64,000 nt of DNA from Azospirillum thiophilum (GTDB lineage: Bacteria > Pseudomonadota > Alphaproteobacteria > Azospirillales > Azospirillaceae). The notes under the pieces are model-generated. The model was not told the origin of the DNA. It saw only the letters and a list, made by a program, of their open reading frames with translations, and searched no databases. Where the stretch lies: the NCBI RefSeq assembly GCF_001305595.1, contig NZ_CP012401.1, positions 1,871,001 to 1,935,000 on the forward strand, read 5' to 3'. Each line of letters opens with the position of its first letter. The first letter of the stretch is position 1. Of this stretch, positions 1 to 8,794 are shown in pieces. The translations under genes and the position numbers were made by a program.

Positions 1-361
1 AAGTGCGAAACGCTCTCAGCCTGCTCAACCAAAATCCAGTTTAATGTGATAGACGCGAGGGAATGAGGGCAGGAGGACGAGACATTCGGCCGAGCGCCAA
101 TCGGGATTTTTAATGAAGAGAATCATGCTCTCTAGGTGGTGCGACGGTTGCAATCTAAAGGAAGCTTTTAGAAAATCGAACTCTCATGAAAATATGCATT
201 TTCTGATTGCTCTAACGCCAGCGCTGAGTCGTCTCTGCTCGTCGGCATAGGATGTCCTCGGCTCAACGACCGGTCGCATCCCGGAAAGCGTGTGTGATAT
301 GCTTTGGCCTCGCGCTAAAGAAACATCAAACGTGATCTTTCAGGCTGGGGCGGCGATTATC
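1..361. other. Intergenic stretch before the giant helicase gene
   Basis: No convincing gene is visible on either strand. The stretch is clearly richer in A/T than the DNA to its right, as expected for a promoter region or the edge of a transferred segment. I could not assign a specific promoter. A GTG at 290 opens the helicase frame early, but the first 24 residues it would add do not look like a protein start, so this stretch is treated as upstream DNA. Confidence 0.4.
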
Positions 362-3300
362 ATGAGCGACAACAACGAAGCGGTGCTGGATGTCGTGGTG
401 GATCGGGCGCCGACGGAGGCGCCTCCGCCCATCCGCATTGAGGCGACGTTGACGCCACGTCTGAACCTCGCCTTCTATCAGAACGCGGTCCCGGTACTGC
501 GTGAGCTGGTGCTGGTCAACGACGGCGACGCTCCGCTGGAGGCGGTCGAACTGACCCTGACTTCGGACCCCGCCTTCCTGGCCCCGAAGACTTGGCACAT
601 CGACGCCGTTCCCGCCGGACAGCGCTATCATGTGCCGAAGCTCGACCTTATGCTGGACGGCGCCATGCTCGGGCGGCTGACGGAGGCGGAGAGCGCGACC
701 GTCACCATCACAGCCTCGAGGAGCGGGAGCGCCGACATGCCCCTGGCCCGGAGCGAACGGTCGCTCGAACTGCTGGCGCGCAACCAGTGGGGCGGCGTCG
801 GCAACGTTCCCGAGATGATCGCTGCCTTCGTCCAGCCGAACGACCCGGCTGTCGAACGTGTGCTGAAGAAGGCCGCCGAAATCCTGCGCCAGAACGGTAA
901 GAGCGGGTCGCTGAATGGCTATGATGGCGGGCCGAAACGGACCTGGGAACTGGCCGCCGCTGTCTGGGGCGCGGTCGGTGCACTGGGCCTTGACTACGCC
1001 CTGCCGCCGCCCAGCTTCGAGCATGCCGGGCAGAAGGTGCGTGGGCCCTCGCAGATTCTGGACGCCGGACTAGCCACCTGTCTGGATTCCACCCTTCTCT
1101 TCGCTGCGGCGCTGGAGCATTGCGGGTTGAACCCGCTGATCGTCTTCACGCGCGGCCACGCCTTCGCCGGCGTCTGGCTGCGGCGCGAGGAGTTCACCAC
1201 GCCGGTGGTCGATGATGTGACGGCGCTGCGCAAGCGGGCGAAGCTGAAGGAACTGGCGCTGTTCGAAACGACGCTGGCGACCCAGCGTCCATGCCCGTCC
1301 TTCGCCGTCGCCATCGATCATGCCTTCCGCCAGATCGAAGGGGAGGCCGCGGACGCGTTCGAACTGGCCGTGGACGTCCGCCGCGCCCGCCTGCAACGTA
1401 TCCGGCCGCTGGCCAGCGCCGAGTCCATGGTGGCGGCGGAGCACGCCGACGTGACCGCCGAGACGTCCGAGCCGCTGTTCGCGGAAGCACCGGCTGACCT
1501 TCCCGACGACCTTGATGACGTGGCGGACGGGGGGGCGGCGGATGCGGGGCCGACCTCGCCCAAGGACCGTCTGGAACGCTGGCAGCGCAAGCTGCTGGAC
1601 CTGTCGCTGCGCAACACCCTGCTGAACTTCCGCGCCGGGAAGCGTGCCTTGGTCTGCGACGCTCCGGACCCCGGCCTGCTGGAGGACCTTCTCGCGGAAG
1701 GCCGGACGCTGCGCCTGCTGCCCCGGCCGGCGCTGATGGATGGCAGCGACCCGCGCAGCCAGGCGATCCACGAGGGGCGCACCCTCGAGGATCTGCACCG
1801 CCAGCACGCGCTGGAGGCGCTCGGCCGCAACGAGGTGCTGGTCGGGTTGAAAGGGGAGGAACTCGACGCGCGGCTGACGGAGCTGTACCGCACCGCCCGC
1901 GCCGCGATGCAGGAGGGCGGGGCGAACACCCTGTTCCTGGCGCTCGGCTTCCTGTCCTGGACGCGCGACGCCAAGGACGCGAAGCGCCACCGGGCGCCGC
2001 TGATCCTCATTCCCGTCACTCTCCAGCGCAAGAGCGTGCGGTCGGGCTTCAGCCTTGTCCTCCACGACGACGAACCCCGCTTCAACCCGACGCTGCTCCA
2101 GATGCTGCGCCAGGACTTCGCCCTGACCATCCCGGTCGCGGAAGGGGATCTGCCGCGCGACGACAGCGGGCTGGACATCGCCGGCATCTGGAAGTCCGTC
2201 CGCCAAGCGGTGAAGGACATCCCCGGATGGGAGGTGGCGGAGGACGTGGTGCTCGCCACCTTCTCCTTCGCCAAGCACCTGATGTGGAAGGATCTGGTCG
2301 ATCGGACCGAGCAGCTGAAGCAGAACCCGGTCGTTCGGCACCTGATCGAGACGCCCCGCGATCCGTTCCCCAGCGATGTGGCCTTCCCGAACCCGCGTGC
2401 GCTGGACGCGACCCACGGGCCGGAGCACACCTTCTGCCCGCTTCCCGCCGATTCCTCGCAACTCGCGGCGGTGATGGCGGCGGCGCGCGGCAAGAGCTTC
2501 GTCCTGGTCGGGCCGCCCGGCACCGGCAAGAGCCAGACCATCGCCAACCTCATCGCCCAGTTCCTGGCGGAGCGGAAGTCGATCCTGTTCGTGTCGGAGA
2601 AGATCGCGGCGCTCGACGTGGTGTACCGGCGCTTACGCGAGGTCGGTCTCGGCGAGTTCTGCCTGGAGCTGCACTCCAGCAAGTCGCGCAAGCTCGACGT
2701 GCTGGACCAGCTCCGTCGCGCCTGGGAGGCCAAGGGCGACACCGACGCCGACACATGGCGCAAGGAGGCCCAGCGGCTGAAGGCCATGCGCGATCAGCTC
2801 AACGGCTTCGTCGAGCGGCTGCATCACCGGCACCGCAACGGTCTGACCGTGCACGCCGCCATCGGCCGTGTCGTCGCCGGGCGGCACCGCCCGCCGCTGG
2901 GGCTGTCCTGGCCGTCCGTCGACACCCATGACGACGCCGCGCTCGACGCCCTGCTGGAATTGGCCGACCGGCTGGCCCTTCACGCGCGCGAGGTCGGCTC
3001 GATCACCGACAGCCCGTTGCGGCTGGTGACCCATGCGGAGTTCTCCTCCCACTGGCGCCACGGCCTGATCGGCGCGGCCCGGGATCTGGCGGAGGCCGGC
3101 GACGCGCTGACGGATCGTGGGGATTCCTTCCTCCGCGCCACCGGACTGCCCGGCCCTCCCCTGGACCGCAGGACGCGCGCCCTCCTGGGCGAGCTTGCCC
3201 GCGTTCTGCCGCAGGCCGCCGGGCGCGACTGGCGCTTCGTCCTGCGGCCCGATGCGGGGCGCCTCGCCGACCGTCTGCGGGAGGGGCTGGGCCGTCTCGC

Positions 3301-6300
3301 AGCCCGGCGAGCGCTACTCGACGCGCTGTCGCCTCCGCTTTCGGAGAGCGTCATGCAGGCGCTGGGCCGGGGACTCGGGCTGCTGGCGAAGCACCGGGAG
3401 CTCACCAGCCAACTGTCTATCGCCTACGGCGCGGCGGCCGCGACGCTCGACGTGGACGGCCTCAAGGCGGACTGGGCCAAGGCCCAGCAGTCGATGTGGC
3501 CGCTGCGCGGCATGCGGTCGAAGGCGGTCGTCAAACTCCTGATGGCGGCGTCGGACGGCAGCCGCGAACCCGACGTTGCCGCCGATCTGGACCGGCTCAC
3601 TGCGCTGCGGGCCGTTACCCGCGACCTCGAGGCGCTGGCGCCCGCCGTCGCGGAAGCCGGGCCGGTCTGGGTCGGCCTGGACACCGACGTCGAGGCCGTG
3701 CAGTCCCTGCTTGCCTTCCAGGCGGTGCTGCCGGCGGCGCTGGCGGCGGCGCCCTGGAGCGAGAGCGGCCTCGGCCCGGTCTCCGAAGGCCGCTGCGGCG
3801 CGGCGCCGGCTGCCGCTCTCCAACACCTGCGCGACCTTCGCGCGCTGGAAGGGGAGATCGAGGAGTTCGACGATCTTCGCACGATCACGGGCGGACTCTG
3901 GAACGGCCTGCGGACGCGCGTACCGGACGTCGAGGTGGCGTTGATCTTCCAGGCCGCGCTCTCGTCCGTCATCGGGCGGCTTGCATCGACGCCGGACGAG
4001 CTTGCGTCCGTCAAGGCGCCGTTGGACCGTCTGATCGGCGATGGCAACGCCTTGCTGGCTGCGGGCGGCCCCGTCGAGACGGCTGGGCAAGCCTTCCGCG
4101 AGGCGCTGGATGGGTACGACGCCGCGTTCCAGACCTTCGCCGGGCTGTCCGGCTCCGGCGAATCCCAGATCGACGCCATCGTCGGCGAGACACCGAGCCG
4201 CGTCGCGGCCGCCGCCCGAGGGATTCCGCCGCTGGAGCCGAAGCTCCACGGCTGGTGCGCGTGGCGTCGGACGCGGGACGACGCGCTGATGCACGGGCTG
4301 GCGCCGCTGGTCGATGCCCTGGAGCAGGGGCGCGTCGCCGTCGAGGACCTGCGGGACGCCTTCGAGACGGGCTACTGCCGCTGGTGGCTCGACGGCGTGG
4401 TCGATGACGACGCAGTGCTGCGCTCCTTCGTCTCCGCCGAGCACGAGAAGCGCATCGCTGACTTCCGCGCCCTCGACGAACGCTTCACCGACCTGACCCG
4501 CGCCCACATCCGGGCCGGGCTCTGCGCCGGCCTGCCGGACCAGGACAGCGTCGGCAAGAGTTCGGAATGGGGCGTCCTGCGCCGCGAGATGCAGAAGAAG
4601 CGCGCCCACATGCCCTTGCGCGAACTGATCGGCAAGCTGCCGACGGCGGTGACGAAGCTGGCGCCCTGCCTGCTGATGAGCCCGCTGTCGATCGCGCAGT
4701 TCCTGGCCGCCGAGACCGCGCCGTTCGACGTCGTGGTGTTCGACGAGGCCTCGCAGATCCCGGTGTGGGACGCGATCGGCGCGATGGCGCGCGGCCGGCA
4801 GGTCGTCATGGTCGGGGATCCGAAGCAGCTTCCGCCGACCGCCTTCTTCGACCGTGCGGAGGCCGGCGAGGACGACGACGCGGGCGACGTGGAAGGCGAC
4901 CTGGAAAGCATCCTCGACGAGTGCCTGGGCGCCAACCTTCCGGCCCGCAGCCTGAACTGGCACTACCGCAGCCGCCACGAAAGCCTGATCGCCTTCTCCA
5001 ACCACCGCTACTACGAGGGCGGGCTGGTCACCTTCCCGTCGCCGGTCACCGACGACCGGGCCGTCAGCCTGCATCCCGTCGCCGACGGCGTCTACGAGAA
5101 GGGCGGCGCCCGCATCAACAAGCCGGAAGCGCGGGCGCTCGTCGCCCATCTGGTCGAGCGGCTGAAGGAACCGGCCTTCCGGGCCGCCGGCCTGACGGTC
5201 GGTGTGGTGACCTTCAACAGCGAACAGCAGCGCCTGATCGAGGATCTGCTGGACGAGGAACGGCGGAAGACCCCCGAGATCGAGCCGCATTTCGCCGAGG
5301 ACGCGGTCGAGCCGGTGTTCGTGAAGAATCTCGAGAGCGTCCAGGGCGACGAGCGCGACGTCATGTACTTCTCCCTCACCTACGGCCCCACCCTGACCGG
5401 GGCGGTGTCGATGAACTTCGGCCCGATGAACCGGGACGGCGGCGAGCGGCGCCTGAACGTCGCCGTCACCCGCGCCCGGCAGGAACTGCGGGTCTTCTCC
5501 AGCCTGCGGCCGGAGCAGTTCGACCTGTCGCGCACGGCGGCGCTCGGTGTCCGGGACCTCAAGCACTTCCTCGAGTTCGCCGAGCGCGGCCCGCGGGCGC
5601 TGGCGGAGGCCGTCCACGGCAGCGTCGGTGAGCACGAGAGTCCCTTCGAGCACGCCGTGGCCCGAGCGCTCGCCGCGCGCGGGTGGCAGGTGCGCCCGCA
5701 GATCGGCGTCTCATCCTTCCGGATCGATCTGGGCGTGGTCGACCCGGACGCCCCCGGACGTTTCCTCGCCGGCATCGAATGCGATGGCGCGACCTACCAC
5801 CGCTCCGCCACCGCCCGCGACCGCGACAAGCTGCGCGAGCAGGTGCTGCGCGGCCTGGGGTGGGAGATCGTCCGCATCTGGTCCACCGACTGGTGGCACG
5901 ACCACGACGGCGCCCTGGACAAGGTCGATGCCCGTTTGTCGGCTTTGCTGGAGGCCAGCCGCGCGCGGCGTGCCGAGGAGGTGCTGCGGCTCGATGCAGC
6001 GGCGCTGGGTGCCGCCGTGTTGACCGACGACATGCCGGCCGCCGACGCCTTGGAAGAGCCGGAGGGGGTGGCGCCGTCCCCTGACGCGGACGAGGAGCGC
6101 AACAAAGCTTCCACCGGCACGGGGCATCGCCCGGCCGACGATCTGTTCCAGGGCGCGGACCTGATGCAGCCGTCCATGGCCTATGCCCGCAACGCGGGCG
6201 ACGCACCGCCCGCCGGTGCGGACGGCCGGTTCCGCGAGGCCGCCCCGATGTCGGTGGTGAGCACCGTCGCCCCGGATGCGTTCTTTGACCGGGAGTACGC

Positions 6301-6739
6301 TGCGGCGCTCCAGGAGATGATCGCTCACGTCATCGCCGTGGAAGGGCCGGTTCGCGACGATGTCCTCGCCCGTCGGATCGCGCGCGCCCACGGATGGCTT
6401 CGCACAGGCCCCAAAATCCGCGACCGTGTCATCACCCTGGCCCGCGCGCGCTTCCCGATGTGTCAGGAGGAGGTCGGCGTCTTCTTCTGGCCCGCCGGCA
6501 CGGATCAGAACGTTTGGCCGTCCTTCCGGCGTCCGGCTGGGGATGAGGCGAGGCCCGTCGATGAGATCGCTCTTCCGGAACTGGTGGCCCTCGCGAAGGC
6601 CGTGAAGGACGATGGTATCACGGGAGAGGATGCCATCACGGCCATGGCCCGCGACGCCGGCCTCCAGAAGCTGCGCGCGGCCAGCCGCGATCGCCTTCGC
6701 CGCGCCTGGACCATGGCATCGTCCGAAGGAGGTCAGTAG
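362..6739 (+). CDS. Giant SF1 helicase with DUF4011, PD-(D/E)XK (MTES_1575-type) nuclease and DUF3320 domains
   Basis: A 2,125-residue multidomain protein. An N-terminal segment contains a transglutaminase-like Cys (about residue 240, in TCLDSTLLF) and His (about 266, in GHAFAGVWL). A DUF4011-type region starts near residue 400 (KLLDLSLRNTLLNFRAGKR). The SF1 helicase core follows: Walker A GPPGTGKS at 717, Walker B FDEASQ at 1460, motif III GDPKQLPPT at 1485 and motif VI VAVTRARQE near 1700. Next is a Vsr/DUF559-like nuclease domain of the MTES_1575 type (GIECDGATYHRS at 1804, then RDRDKLREQVLRGLGW and RIWSTDWW). The C-terminus is DUF3320-like. Helicases of this COG1112-like group are often found on mobile elements and in defence islands, and nucleic-acid restriction is a plausible role. 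The ATG at 362 is preferred over the GTG at 290. The long helical insertion between Walker A and B is normal for the group. Domain calls are by eye. Confidence 0.85.
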   Translation: MSDNNEAVLDVVVDRAPTEAPPPIRIEATLTPRLNLAFYQNAVPVLRELVLVNDGDAPLEAVELTLTSDPAFLAPKTWHIDAVPAGQRYHVPKLDLMLDGAMLGRLTEAESATVTITASRSGSADMPLARSERSLELLARNQWGGVGNVPEMIAAFVQPNDPAVERVLKKAAEILRQNGKSGSLNGYDGGPKRTWELAAAVWGAVGALGLDYALPPPSFEHAGQKVRGPSQILDAGLATCLDSTLLFAAALEHCGLNPLIVFTRGHAFAGVWLRREEFTTPVVDDVTALRKRAKLKELALFETTLATQRPCPSFAVAIDHAFRQIEGEAADAFELAVDVRRARLQRIRPLASAESMVAAEHADVTAETSEPLFAEAPADLPDDLDDVADGGAADAGPTSPKDRLERWQRKLLDLSLRNTLLNFRAGKRALVCDAPDPGLLEDLLAEGRTLRLLPRPALMDGSDPRSQAIHEGRTLEDLHRQHALEALGRNEVLVGLKGEELDARLTELYRTARAAMQEGGANTLFLALGFLSWTRDAKDAKRHRAPLILIPVTLQRKSVRSGFSLVLHDDEPRFNPTLLQMLRQDFALTIPVAEGDLPRDDSGLDIAGIWKSVRQAVKDIPGWEVAEDVVLATFSFAKHLMWKDLVDRTEQLKQNPVVRHLIETPRDPFPSDVAFPNPRALDATHGPEHTFCPLPADSSQLAAVMAAARGKSFVLVGPPGTGKSQTIANLIAQFLAERKSILFVSEKIAALDVVYRRLREVGLGEFCLELHSSKSRKLDVLDQLRRAWEAKGDTDADTWRKEAQRLKAMRDQLNGFVERLHHRHRNGLTVHAAIGRVVAGRHRPPLGLSWPSVDTHDDAALDALLELADRLALHAREVGSITDSPLRLVTHAEFSSHWRHGLIGAARDLAEAGDALTDRGDSFLRATGLPGPPLDRRTRALLGELARVLPQAAGRDWRFVLRPDAGRLADRLREGLGRLAARRALLDALSPPLSESVMQALGRGLGLLAKHRELTSQLSIAYGAAAATLDVDGLKADWAKAQQSMWPLRGMRSKAVVKLLMAASDGSREPDVAADLDRLTALRAVTRDLEALAPAVAEAGPVWVGLDTDVEAVQSLLAFQAVLPAALAAAPWSESGLGPVSEGRCGAAPAAALQHLRDLRALEGEIEEFDDLRTITGGLWNGLRTRVPDVEVALIFQAALSSVIGRLASTPDELASVKAPLDRLIGDGNALLAAGGPVETAGQAFREALDGYDAAFQTFAGLSGSGESQIDAIVGETPSRVAAAARGIPPLEPKLHGWCAWRRTRDDALMHGLAPLVDALEQGRVAVEDLRDAFETGYCRWWLDGVVDDDAVLRSFVSAEHEKRIADFRALDERFTDLTRAHIRAGLCAGLPDQDSVGKSSEWGVLRREMQKKRAHMPLRELIGKLPTAVTKLAPCLLMSPLSIAQFLAAETAPFDVVVFDEASQIPVWDAIGAMARGRQVVMVGDPKQLPPTAFFDRAEAGEDDDAGDVEGDLESILDECLGANLPARSLNWHYRSRHESLIAFSNHRYYEGGLVTFPSPVTDDRAVSLHPVADGVYEKGGARINKPEARALVAHLVERLKEPAFRAAGLTVGVVTFNSEQQRLIEDLLDEERRKTPEIEPHFAEDAVEPVFVKNLESVQGDERDVMYFSLTYGPTLTGAVSMNFGPMNRDGGERRLNVAVTRARQELRVFSSLRPEQFDLSRTAALGVRDLKHFLEFAERGPRALAEAVHGSVGEHESPFEHAVARALAARGWQVRPQIGVSSFRIDLGVVDPDAPGRFLAGIECDGATYHRSATARDRDKLREQVLRGLGWEIVRIWSTDWWHDHDGALDKVDARLSALLEASRARRAEEVLRLDAAALGAAVLTDDMPAADALEEPEGVAPSPDADEERNKASTGTGHRPADDLFQGADLMQPSMAYARNAGDAPPAGADGRFREAAPMSVVSTVAPDAFFDREYAAALQEMIAHVIAVEGPVRDDVLARRIARAHGWLRTGPKIRDRVITLARARFPMCQEEVGVFFWPAGTDQNVWPSFRRPAGDEARPVDEIALPELVALAKAVKDDGITGEDAITAMARDAGLQKLRAASRDRLRRAWTMASSEGGQ

Positions 6740-7155
6740 GAGGCGCAGGCAGGAAGTCAGGCGCCGATGTAGTCGGCGTTCCAGATGGGGGGTACGATTC
6801 CGAGTGCGGCGCGGAGGAAGGCCGAGGCGATTTCCGCCGCCAGCCTCTTCGCGCGAGCCGGAAACCCTGGACTGGTTGCGGCCGAGGCGGGGCCATGTGT
6901 CATACGATGGCTGACCAAGGCGCCACGGTGCCGTCCTGAAGCCGATTCGAGGTGATGGCGGCGCGCGCTGCGAGGCTTGGACCGACGGTGTGATCGCTCC
7001 ATGCGATGCCCAAGTCCCGCCGGCGTGGGCATCCAGCGGGTGGCGTCGGGTCAGCCCCGGCCAAACGCCGAGGGTGCCCAGGCGATCACCCTCCGCTCCG
7101 TCGACCAGGCTGAGCGAGGGGCTGTGAAGGGGGCCCCGACGGGCGGCTATGCGGC
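6740..7155. other. Gap between the helicase gene and the IS1595 element
   Basis: Before the IS1595 insertion this was the space between two convergent genes. A minus-strand frame ends at 6757, and its last 45 or so residues (AKRLAAEIASAFLRAALG, then PPIWNADYIGA) look more protein-like than chance. Its N-terminal half is Arg/His-rich and unconvincing. It may be the tail of an eroded gene. No terminator or promoter was identified. Confidence 0.35.
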
Positions 7156-7163
7156 CGCTATCA
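7156..7163. repeat. 8-bp target-site duplication, left copy (IS1595 element)
   Basis: CGCTATCA directly abuts the left inverted repeat of the IS1595 element. An identical copy abuts the right repeat at 8825-8832. An 8-bp duplication is characteristic of the IS1595 family. Confidence 0.85.
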
Positions 7164-7186
7164 CGGACTTATGTAGCATCCGCCAC
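7164..7186. repeat. IS1595 left terminal inverted repeat
   Basis: A 23-bp repeat whose reverse complement occurs at 8802-8824 with two mismatches. It is immediately preceded by the target duplication. Confidence 0.88.
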
Positions 7187-7280
7187 TATGACCGGCGGGT
7201 GAGCACAAATCATGAACTTGATGATTCACAACGGAGTCGTGGCCGGGTAGACTCGGGCAATCACCGTGTCGGAGATCGCC

Positions 7281-8279
7281 ATGCCCCGTCGCACCAAAAG
7301 CCAGCACTTCCTTCTCAGCGCCGCGGCGCGCACGCTGTCGCTGGCGACCGTGCTGCGCCTGTCGGACACGGAAGCCGAGACGGTGTTCGCGGCGATCCGC
7401 TGGCCGGAGACGAACGGGCGTCCCGTGTGCCCGGCGTGCGATTGTGATGCGGTGTACGACTGCCGCCGGCCGAGCGGTGCGCCTCGCTGGCGCTGCAAGC
7501 GGTGCCGCAAAGACTTCTCCCTCACCTCGGGCACGCTGTTCGCCTTCCACAAGCTGGCGCTCCGGATGTACCTCGCCGCCGTGGTGATCTTCGTCAACGA
7601 GGTGAAGGGCAAGGGCGCGCTGCCGCTGTCGCGCGACCTGGGCGTCCAGTACAAGACGGCGTTCGTGCTGGGCCACAAGATCCGCGAAGCGATGGCGGCC
7701 GAGAGCCGCGGTGTCGTCATCGGCGGCGCGGGCAAGGCGGCGGAGATCGATGGGGCCTACTTCGGCGGCCACGTCCGCCCGGAGAACCGCAAGGCGGAGC
7801 GCAAGGACCGCCGGCTGGCCATCAACCAGACCGGCAAGCGCCGGTGTGTCGTCACCATCCGCGAGCGCGACGGCCGCACCCTGACCGGCGTGTTCCCGTC
7901 CGAGGACGCCGCCGGCAGCTTCATCCGCTCGCGCGTCGCCAAGGGCACCGAAGTGCATGCGGACGAGTCCAGCGCCTGGAACGACCTGCACGCCCGCTAC
8001 CCGATGCACCGCATCAACCACCAGGACGCCTACAGCCAGGACGGCGCCTGCACCAACGGGGCGGAATCTTTCTTCTCGCGCATCCGCCGCGGGGAGATCG
8101 GGCACCATCATCACATCTCGGGCCTCTACCTGCACCGCTACGCCAATGAGGCCGCGTTCCGAGAGGATCATCGCCGGACCAGCAACGGCGAGCAGTTCCG
8201 CGTCGTGGTCGGGCTGGTGACGAAGACCGGCCCGTCGGTCGATTTCTGCGGCTACTGGCAGCGCGCTCACGCGGCGTGA
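7281..8279 (+). CDS. IS1595-family transposase (ISXO2-like DDE domain)
   Basis: A 332-residue transposase with the family layout. An N-terminal zinc ribbon (CPACDCDAVYDC, then WRCKRCRKDF) is followed by an ISXO2-like catalytic domain. Likely catalytic acids lie in EIDGAYFGG and ADESSAWND, and the third is the Glu in TNGAESFFSRIRRGE, followed by GHHHHISG. The ATG at 7281 is chosen because GGAG stands about eight bases before it. An in-frame GTG at 7266 would add five residues without a better ribosome site. The last 13 bases overlap the 3' end of the passenger gene. The frame is uninterrupted, so the enzyme is probably active. Confidence 0.93.
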   Translation: MPRRTKSQHFLLSAAARTLSLATVLRLSDTEAETVFAAIRWPETNGRPVCPACDCDAVYDCRRPSGAPRWRCKRCRKDFSLTSGTLFAFHKLALRMYLAAVVIFVNEVKGKGALPLSRDLGVQYKTAFVLGHKIREAMAAESRGVVIGGAGKAAEIDGAYFGGHVRPENRKAERKDRRLAINQTGKRRCVVTIRERDGRTLTGVFPSEDAAGSFIRSRVAKGTEVHADESSAWNDLHARYPMHRINHQDAYSQDGACTNGAESFFSRIRRGEIGHHHHISGLYLHRYANEAAFREDHRRTSNGEQFRVVVGLVTKTGPSVDFCGYWQRAHAA

Positions 8280-8728
8280 TCGGCGGGTTCGGCCGGAAGG
8301 CGCCAGCGGGCGCCCAGGCCATTGCCGATCTTCTCCACCGTGCCCTTGCCTTTCAGGGCGGTCAGGGTGTTGAGGACGCGCTGGATGAAGTCGGAGCGGG
8401 TCTTGCGGTCTTCCGGATCGAGCCCTTTGTCGCGCAGCGCGGCGACGGCGATCTCCTCAGCGGCAACGACACGTCCCTCTGCCATGCGCAGCGCCTCCAG
8501 GCAGCGGCGCGCCAGCTCGCCGCTGGCGAAGTAGTGGGAGCGCCTCGCCGGCGGCTTCTTCGGCGCGATGCTCTCCGGCTCCAGTTCCGGGGCGAACAGG
8601 CGCAAGGTGGCGTCCAGGTGCACCAGGTCGGCCCGGTGCTGAGACATCCGCTTCTCAAGCTCAAGGATTGCCCCGGAGATCTCGCCCCGCTTCTCCCGCA
8701 AGGCGCTGACAACGTGCGGCTCGCCCAT
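8267..8728 (-). CDS. Passenger protein of the IS1595 element, function unknown
   Basis: A 153-residue soluble protein inside the element boundaries, convergent with the transposase. Residues 10-45 are charged and helical (EKRGEISGAILELEKRMSQHRADLVHLDATL) and could form a coiled coil. The C-terminal half (RSDFIQRVLNTLTALKGKGTVEKIGNG) resembles a winged-helix fold. No catalytic motif is visible. It could be a transposition accessory or regulatory protein, or simply a carried gene. Passenger genes are known in several IS1595 subgroups, but I do not recognise this one. The start is the ATG at 8728. Confidence 0.6.
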   Translation of the reverse strand: MGEPHVVSALREKRGEISGAILELEKRMSQHRADLVHLDATLRLFAPELEPESIAPKKPPARRSHYFASGELARRCLEALRMAEGRVVAAEEIAVAALRDKGLDPEDRKTRSDFIQRVLNTLTALKGKGTVEKIGNGLGARWRLPAEPADHAA

Positions 8729-8794
8729 ACTCCATGCCCCTTCTGTGCGGCTTCAGGGCGACAGGGTAGCTGGCAGGGCGGCGACGCGGCAGGA

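Noticed and set aside
1..361. Left attachment site (copy of the tRNA-Met 3' end)
   Set aside because: No copy of the tRNA 3' sequence at 20721-20750 was found at the left edge or elsewhere in the mobile region, so the left boundary must be outside the window.
3314..5653. Long minus-strand frame opposite the giant helicase
   Set aside because: Antisense artefact; the plus strand carries continuous conserved helicase motifs here.
6757..7032. Minus-strand 91-codon frame ending next to the giant helicase gene
   Set aside because: Only the C-terminal half looks protein-like. The start region is Arg/His-rich, has no ribosome site and matches no domain. It is noted under the intergenic entry.
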